In this document: in pieces, positions 58,157-64,000 of the stretch
Layout of the letters: each line of letters begins with the position of its first letter
Position numbering within the stretch: position 1 is the first letter of the stretch
From: Dioscorea cayenensis subsp. rotundata
Lineage: Eukaryota; Streptophyta; Magnoliopsida; Dioscoreales; Dioscoreaceae
Length of the DNA: 64,000 bases
Assembly: GCF_009730915.1 (NCBI RefSeq)
Contig: NC_052489.1
Location: 29,691,916-29,755,915 of the forward strand
Reading direction: 5' to 3'
Notes under the pieces: generated by a model
Databases searched by the model: none
Told to the model about the DNA's origin: nothing
What the model saw: only the letters and a program-made list of their open reading frames with translations
Made by a program: the position numbers and the translations under genes

Positions 58157-59251
58157 GGGCCCGTTTGGATTGCGGAATAGAAATGGAAAGATGGGGAATG
58201 AGAAGAAGGGAGGGGTGTGAATGAGAATAAGGGGAAAGAGGAGGATAATGATAAAGGTGTTTGGTTGGAGGATTGAGAGTTAGGGATAGGAAAAAGTAGG
58301 AGAGAGAAATATAGTATAATTACACATATGCCCTTTTATACAAATAAGATGACATTTTACAAAACAATAGTTTATATTTAATAGTAAATAATTATTATAA
58401 TTATCATTAAATATTTTTAATATATTTAACTATTTTAATTTATTGTTATTAAATATTTCATCTAATTAATATAACTTAAAATAAATTTGTTATTTTAAAT
58501 AATAAATATTTAGCATGATTTAGTATTATTAAGTATTTATAATATATTTAAATATTTATTTTAATTAATTAAATGAAATATTATAACTAATTAATATAAC
58601 GTAACAAATGTTTGTTATATTAACTAATAAATAAATAACGTGTTTTATTGTTATTTAATTTGTTATTTATTTCTTTTAATTGTAATGAGCTATTTCAACT
58701 AATTAATACTCACTCCGTTCCTTTTTATATGTCATAAACCCATGTTTCTTTTTATCTGTCATTTTTAAACATCAAGAAGCATATATATATATTTTTTCCA
58801 AAATTACTCTAACACTCGATTTCAATTCTCTTCTTAGAATTTAATATGAGAGAGAAATGTGAAAATATAAATTAGGGGTAATTTTGGAAAGATAACTAAT
58901 TTTTTATTAAATTATGTGAAATAACCAACTTTCTTGGTATGTGAGATTCGGTTATTTAGGACAGATAAAAAGGAACGGAGGGAGTATAATTTAATAATTA
59001 TTTATTTATTAAATAAATAAATAACTAATATAAATTTATTATTATATAGGAAGGGTATAAAAGTCATTTCCTTAGTAAGGAGTCCAAATCCCCCCAATTT
59101 TGGAAGGATTGGAAATGCCCCACATGTATGCATCTCATTCCCATGCTAACCCACTATTCACTTTTTTCCTTGTTGCCAAACATGGGTTTAAATATCATTT
59201 GTGCATGTCATTCCCACTCCCAAGGTATGAATTCATGAACCAAACGCCCTC
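58157..59251. mobile_element. PIF/Harbinger (Tourist-like) MITE
   Basis: Left end GGGCCCGTTTGG; right end CCAAACGCCCTC; flanked by TTA on both sides (58154-58156 and 59252-59254). No coding capacity. Length 1095 bp, including a nested Stowaway element. Confidence 0.85.
58709..58984. mobile_element. Stowaway (Tc1/mariner) MITE nested in the Harbinger-like MITE
   Basis: Left end CTCACTCCGTTCC; right end GGAACGGAGGGAG; TA duplication at 58707-58708 and 58985-58986. 276 bp, non-coding. Ends agree with the Stowaway consensus CTCCCTCCGTTCC. Confidence 0.92.
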
Positions 59252-60501
59252 TTAGAGTACTACACAATTTATAACATTCAATTGAATCTCCATCTATTTT
59301 TGCAGGCTTGTAATTCAGACGTATCCCTTTCAAATATGAATATCTCTCGATATAAAACTTCAAAAGCAATAATATTTTACGTGTAGTCAGATAACTCAGT
59401 ATTGCATCACTTTCTTATTTTATGCTTTACCAGATACAACATACAAGACCATGAGAAACACCAAACAAACTTCAGATTCTGTACAGTAATATCATTGGGC
59501 ACAACTACACTAATAATGCTATAACTTTTAAACTACTTATCCAAAGAATTTAAACTTTTATAAGTATCTATAAAACATCAAACTCTATAGCTTTATTATA
59601 TTACTCTTCTCCAAATTACATGTACAAGACCATCAAATTTTCTAAGTAATCTTTATGTTTTCTGTAGAAATATTATTTGAGAACAAGTATAGTACTATGC
59701 CCATAACTCAACCATTACAAAGGCATAAATTCTGAAATTTCTCAGATCCATAGATACTACTGACTTCTACAACTTTACTATATAATTATATATCTAATAT
59801 ATTCAAATTCTTAACTCATGGAAAAAATAAAAACTCCTGAAGGTTTGCACAGAAGTCTTATCCGAGGCTACCGAATAACTTACAGAACACATATATAGAA
59901 AATTTGAAGTTTTTCAGTAAACTAGATAAGAATAAGATCTACATATTCTGTATTTTGATATGCTCCAAATTCAGTCTCTAGGTCTTCCAAAATTAAAGAG
60001 GGATCTCAACTATGCTAACAACAATTTCTTAATTTTTTCTTCAAATAAATCCAATCCTTAACATAAGGAGGAAAAGACAAAAAGACAAATAAGAACCTTA
60101 CCTCAACCACTCGCAATCAAGCACCCACAGAGGTGAGGTTCCTCACCTTCATCGCCAGAATCATGTTGAACCAAGAAGAGATGCTAGATCTCACTTTTTC
60201 TTAAACAACACTATCAAAACATGAAGAGAGGAGGAGAAGAGTGTAGGGCTATCGAAGAAGATATGGGTAGGGTTTCGAATAAAAGGTAACTGAAAAGTTA
60301 CAATAAAAGGAAAAAAAATCTAAGTTTAAATCTAGAGGCTAGGATCTAATCAAGGAGTGGGGTCCAGATGCTTCCTCCATGAAGCCATGGATGAGGAAAG
60401 AAAATGAATTAATATATACAGACACAATAATAAACCAAAAGATATTACAAATATAGCTCCTCCTTCACATGTATACATAATTCAAAATGATTTATGCAAA
60501 C

Positions 60502-61878
60502 TGATGGTTCCGGTGGGTGGTATGATGTGCTATGCCACTCAAATACTCACTCAATTATTAAACATACACACATAGTCAACACAAGAGAAAGGAGACAAGC
60601 AAATTAGTAACCAAGTTTGGCACAATCTTGCCTACATCTGGGGCGCCAGGTTCGGAGAAACAATCCACTAAAAGAGGTTTAAGAATAAGGAGTACAACAC
60701 TCTCTCACTCTCTCAACACAAAGAATATCCTCTCTAGATTGCCCAATGGCCACACACTCAACTCTCACCGAAGAATCTCTCACCTATTAGCTCATCCTAA
60801 TTCTTCAAGCAGGATCTCTTATATAGACGCACCGACGTCCAATGTTAGATGTTGTAACACGCAATTGCAACATGGCCCACCTTACTGAACATGACTGAGT
60901 TCTAGCCAAATGCACCCGAATCTGCGACCTTCAACCTTCCCGGTTCCTTCAGTCCGCCTCGTAGCATTTGACTCGACCTGAGCTCCTCCTGTCTGCAGTT
61001 GCTTCCTTCCTCTCGTCACTTCAGTAGGTCTACTTCTTCTGAGGGACGTGCCGACTAAGGCACACACAACCATCTCACCAAAGATGGTCACCGAAAATCT
61101 CCCGATCTTTTTTCCAAACTTGGCCCAAGTTTGGTCTTCCCAAATGATCTTCGTTTGACTAATGGAAATATTGTTACTAAACTTGATCTTATCTTCATCC
61201 AAGTTTAGCCTTTAATATCTTCAAACATTATCTTCAATCATCCATGCTTGGATCTTCAAATCTCTAATCTTATCTTATGTAATCTTCAATCAATCTCCAT
61301 ACATGATTAGCCTCCATGAATAGTTCCGCCCATAATTAGCTCTTGGTTCTTCCTTTAAATTGTGATACTAAATATGGTTTTGATAATTTTCTTGGCTTGT
61401 CCTTGCCTAACTTAGTTTGTGTTTCCAAATAGCTTCACACCAAACAAAGCTTCATACATTCTCCATAATCTTGAATTCTTGCCAATGATAGTTTATTCCT
61501 CTCTCTCTTTAAAATAGATCTTTCTAAAAAGGAACTCTATCAAAGATATTATTTATTATCCCGGATCTTACCAAGGATAGATAAATATACCTAAAATAAA
61601 ACTTACCCTTCTTAAAGAGATCCTTTAGACTTGATGCACTTTCCAAAAATAGTTGATCATCACATGACTCAATTGAAAGGAATATCTACTAAACACAATC
61701 TTCATCTTTGATCTTCTAACCCTTGTAGCTTCACATGTCATGACATCATCACTTTGTTCCACATCATCATCTTAGTCAATGCTTTCTTTGTTGAGTCTTC
61801 ATTGCCACATCACCTTCCTCTTGCCATGCCATTACTTGGCTTGTCATATAATGTCAATCCAAGTCATCGGACTTAACA
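60502..61878 (-). repeat. Sirevirus-like 3' LTR, about 1.38 kb
   Basis: On the - strand it begins TGTTAAGTCCGATGACTTGG and ends near GGAACCATCA. A TATA box (TCTATATAAGAG) lies at 60815-60826. Downstream on the - strand a GC-rich segment with 'ggcgccccagatgtaggcaa' (60631-60650 region) matches the conserved downstream LTR motif of SIRE-type elements. Short ORFs inside are not genes. Confidence 0.75.
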
Positions 61879-61890
61879 ATCTCCCCCTTT
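61879..61890 (-). other. Sirevirus-like polypurine tract
   Basis: AAAGGGGGAGAT directly abuts the LTR start TGTTAAG. A second, degenerate PPT-like tract (ACAAAAAGGGTGATAG) lies upstream at 62167-62182. Confidence 0.85.
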
Positions 61891-62335
61891 GGCATTATTT
61901 GACAGAACCTTCTCGATTCTGCTCCTGTCAGACTGATGCTTGTTACAACACCATGTTACAACATATACTGACAACTGGACATGACCTTAGGACTTTTACA
62001 GGACTGACTGTATGACTTATTACTAGTTGATGAATACATAACATAACTGAAGAACAACCAACTAGATATTAACACAACAAAAACAAGAATCAGTCCAGTC
62101 CAACATACATAAAGAAAAGACAAATAAATTGTTCACACAAAAATGTAAAACAACAAGAGTAGCTCTATCACCCTTTTTGTGTTAGATCATGACAAAGTGG
62201 CGTTGAAACTCCACCTAGGTTGTTGTAGTGCTGCTAGCTGGAGGCTCCCATTTTCTTCTGTCGGATAACTTTAAGTTGAGTCTTAATGCGATGCTTCTGT
62301 TGAGAGACAATGCCTAGTTCTGTGGATAATGCTTT

Positions 62336-63932
62336 TTATCTCCTCTCTAGGTCTTCAAAATGTTGACTCAACAACTTCTCACAGTCTTTTGAAATGGGGG
62401 TGCTTGAGTCTTCATTTTCTGCAACAGGTGGTGATGATTGTCTCCCAACTGGCAAATCAATCATTTTTCGAATGCCAAAGAGTTTCGGAGAGATTTTCAG
62501 CTTTTTGATGCCATATACTAATTCAAAGTTTTCCACAGGAACCTTGTTCTGCAACATATATAAAGTGAGTGATCAAGACTGGATATCCAAGATGTTTCAC
62601 AGTCAAGGTGACATTGACCATGTCAGTGATCCTATCAAATATAAATTGCCCCAGATTGAACTTCCTCCCAGTAACTATGGCATTTAGTAGCATGGTCATT
62701 TCCTTTAAAATGCTTGAGGTGTTGGCAGTTGGAAACCAGTTGAACACACCCAATTTGAGCAGTACATTGTTTTTTACTATCAATTTTAAAGTTGAAAGCC
62801 TTAATTCTGAACCCCATGTACTGCACTTTCCTCCAGTTACCGTTTCCACTATTTCCTCTAAATACTCAAAGTCTTCATCATAAACATATCTTCCAAAATC
62901 AGTTTCTGTGGGGAATTCCATAAATTCATTGATGCTTTTTGGTGAGAATTTCACCATCTTTCCTCTGATAAACACTTGGTGATAGCTACTAGCTCTTGGA
63001 GACTTGATGTCTCGGGATAAATTGCTATAGAATTCTTGTACAAGAGAAGGACTGTAGTGTTTTGCAAATGTAACTAATTTGAACAGTCCTTTTTCAACCA
63101 AAAAATCAACCAATCCATACTGGTCAAATGTAGTTTCATCAATCACTCTTTTAGCTGTTATTCCCCTTTCACATATAATCTTCCATTTCTTCCTACATTA
63201 ATTCTTTATTCAAGACTTTTCTGAGTCTGGTACTGTTGACTTTTTCTTATTTGCCGAAACTGTGGGGGTCTTCTTTGATGAAGGCTTGGGTTGAGTTGCC
63301 AAGTTCTTTTTCGGTCTCTTTGCTTCAGCTTTCTTCTGGCTTCTAAGAACTAGCCCCTCCTTTCTCTTCAACCCACTTTCTACTATTTTCTTCTTCTTTC
63401 TAAGTTCCTCTACCTTCCTCTTCAGGGGTACATTCTCTGAACTGTGGGAACTCTGTGATGTTGCAACAGGAGTTGGGACATACTCAGCATCTTCAACATC
63501 TGGCTTCTTTCTAGAGTTCTTCAATTCTATTAAAATCTTTTGCACTTCCTCTTCAGGATCTTCATCAAACTCTGACCTGTAACTCCCAGTAGAATCACTC
63601 GATTCTTCTTCTGATTCTTCAACAAGTGCTTCCTTTCCTTTGGCATTACCTGGCATGCCTTTATCAACAAATTCTCAAACTTCTTCATTCCCTTGTACTT
63701 TGTTTGCTTCAGGTTGTGTTGTAACATCTCCAGCAGTCTTCTCAACATTGTATTGTTCTGCAAACTTCACAGCCTTTTCAATTTCGGAAAAATCACTGAA
63801 CAAATCTCTCTTCCAATCATATGCAGTCTTGCTCTTTTTGCTAGAATCATCAGGATTAATTTGGGCAGAACTTTCTTTCTGAGATTCCAAATTGCTCTTT
63901 CTTTTGAAGATATTTGGAAAGGCATCATCCAT
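62336..63932 (-). pseudogene. extra ORF of the Sirevirus-like element (env position), degenerate
   Basis: A single - strand frame runs from 63932 to about 62555, broken by TGA at 63672-63674, TGA at 63210-63212 and a TAA just downstream. The last part shifts frame near 62550 and continues to 62336. The first half is highly charged and lysine-rich (RKVEELRKKKKIVESGLKRK), probably disordered or coiled. The second half has LVQEFYSNLS and FIRGKMVKFSPKSINEFM, which fits the 'putative plant transposon protein' domain found in extra ORFs of plant retrotransposons. No signal peptide or clear membrane segment was seen in these parts, so calling it an envelope protein is unsupported. Function unknown. 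Confidence 0.65.
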
Positions 63933-64000
63933 CCAACCATAGGGATCGTTTGTAGAGGTCTTACCTGTCGTGGATGAACCTCCAGACCCTTCCTCCTTTC

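Larger units (their letters stand above)
56838..60501 (-). repeat. unclassified repeat block, probable LTR-retrotransposon relic, host to MITEs
   Basis: No ORF of note. The left edge (tatcacgccccgtacccgg) and the leader-like region at 60090-60300 resemble long LTRs of plant Ty3/gypsy elements in - orientation, but paired LTRs, PBS and TSD were not found. It is interrupted by the MITE at 58157-59251. Confidence 0.35.
60502..64000 (-). mobile_element. Sirevirus-like Copia retrotransposon, 3' part, runs off the window
   Basis: Minus-strand element. It shows the 3' LTR (60502-61878), the polypurine tract (61879-61890), a non-coding stretch and an extra ORF region upstream of the PPT, the Sirevirus layout (pol, then env-position ORF, then PPT). 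gag and pol would lie beyond 64000. Candidate TSD half is CAAAC (60497-60501). Confidence 0.75.

Noticed and set aside
60628-61202. ORFs of 86 and 106 residues in the Sirevirus-like LTR
   Set aside because: Located inside the LTR with its TATA and conserved non-coding motif; no protein similarity recognised.

Overview
This window looks like nuclear DNA of a flowering plant, probably a monocot (the monocot call is an inference). The evidence is many-exon genes with GT-AG introns, AT-rich intergenic DNA, and a dense mixture of Copia, Gypsy, CACTA, LINE and MITE sequence. The monocot lean comes from the BAHD proteins, whose N-termini resemble the agmatine/tryptamine hydroxycinnamoyltransferase clade best known from grasses. 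No rRNA, tRNA or CRISPR was recognised.

Left edge (1-10.9 kb): one complete villin gene on the + strand. It has a non-coding first exon, a 1.6 kb leader intron and 22 coding exons, which splice in phase to 982 codons and end in a villin headpiece.

Middle (11-56 kb): a tandem array of BAHD acyltransferase genes, all on the - strand and all single-exon. Five are intact (11.4, 23.3, 32.4, 36.2 and 49.1 kb). One (39.5-46.0 kb) is split by a young Copia element. A short inverted relic lies at 46.9 kb. Five of the six full-length members share the same proximal promoter with a TTTAAA/TATTTAAA box 65-90 bp upstream of the ATG. The first has an unrelated upstream region. Shared 5' and 3' flanks show that the duplicated unit was larger than the gene. 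I infer that the array makes enzymes that transfer hydroxycinnamoyl-type groups to amines or alcohols; substrates cannot be read from the sequence.

Mobile DNA fills the spaces. A 6.6 kb CACTA element (15507-22096, TSD GCA) carries dense GCAGCGGTT/AACCGCTGC subterminal repeats, a TNPA/Transposase_24-type gene with two nonsense codons, captured host-gene exons and a nested solo LTR. Two nearly complete Copia elements have perfect 5-bp TSDs: 39820-44925 inside a BAHD gene, and 50937-55724 about 0.5 kb upstream of the last BAHD gene. Relics of LINE, Copia, Gypsy and a TRIM-like element occupy 28-31 kb.

Right edge (56-64 kb): an unclassified repeat hosts a Harbinger-like MITE, which itself contains a Stowaway MITE. 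A Sirevirus-like Copia element on the - strand then runs off the end of the window; its 3' LTR, polypurine tract and extra (env-position) ORF region are visible.
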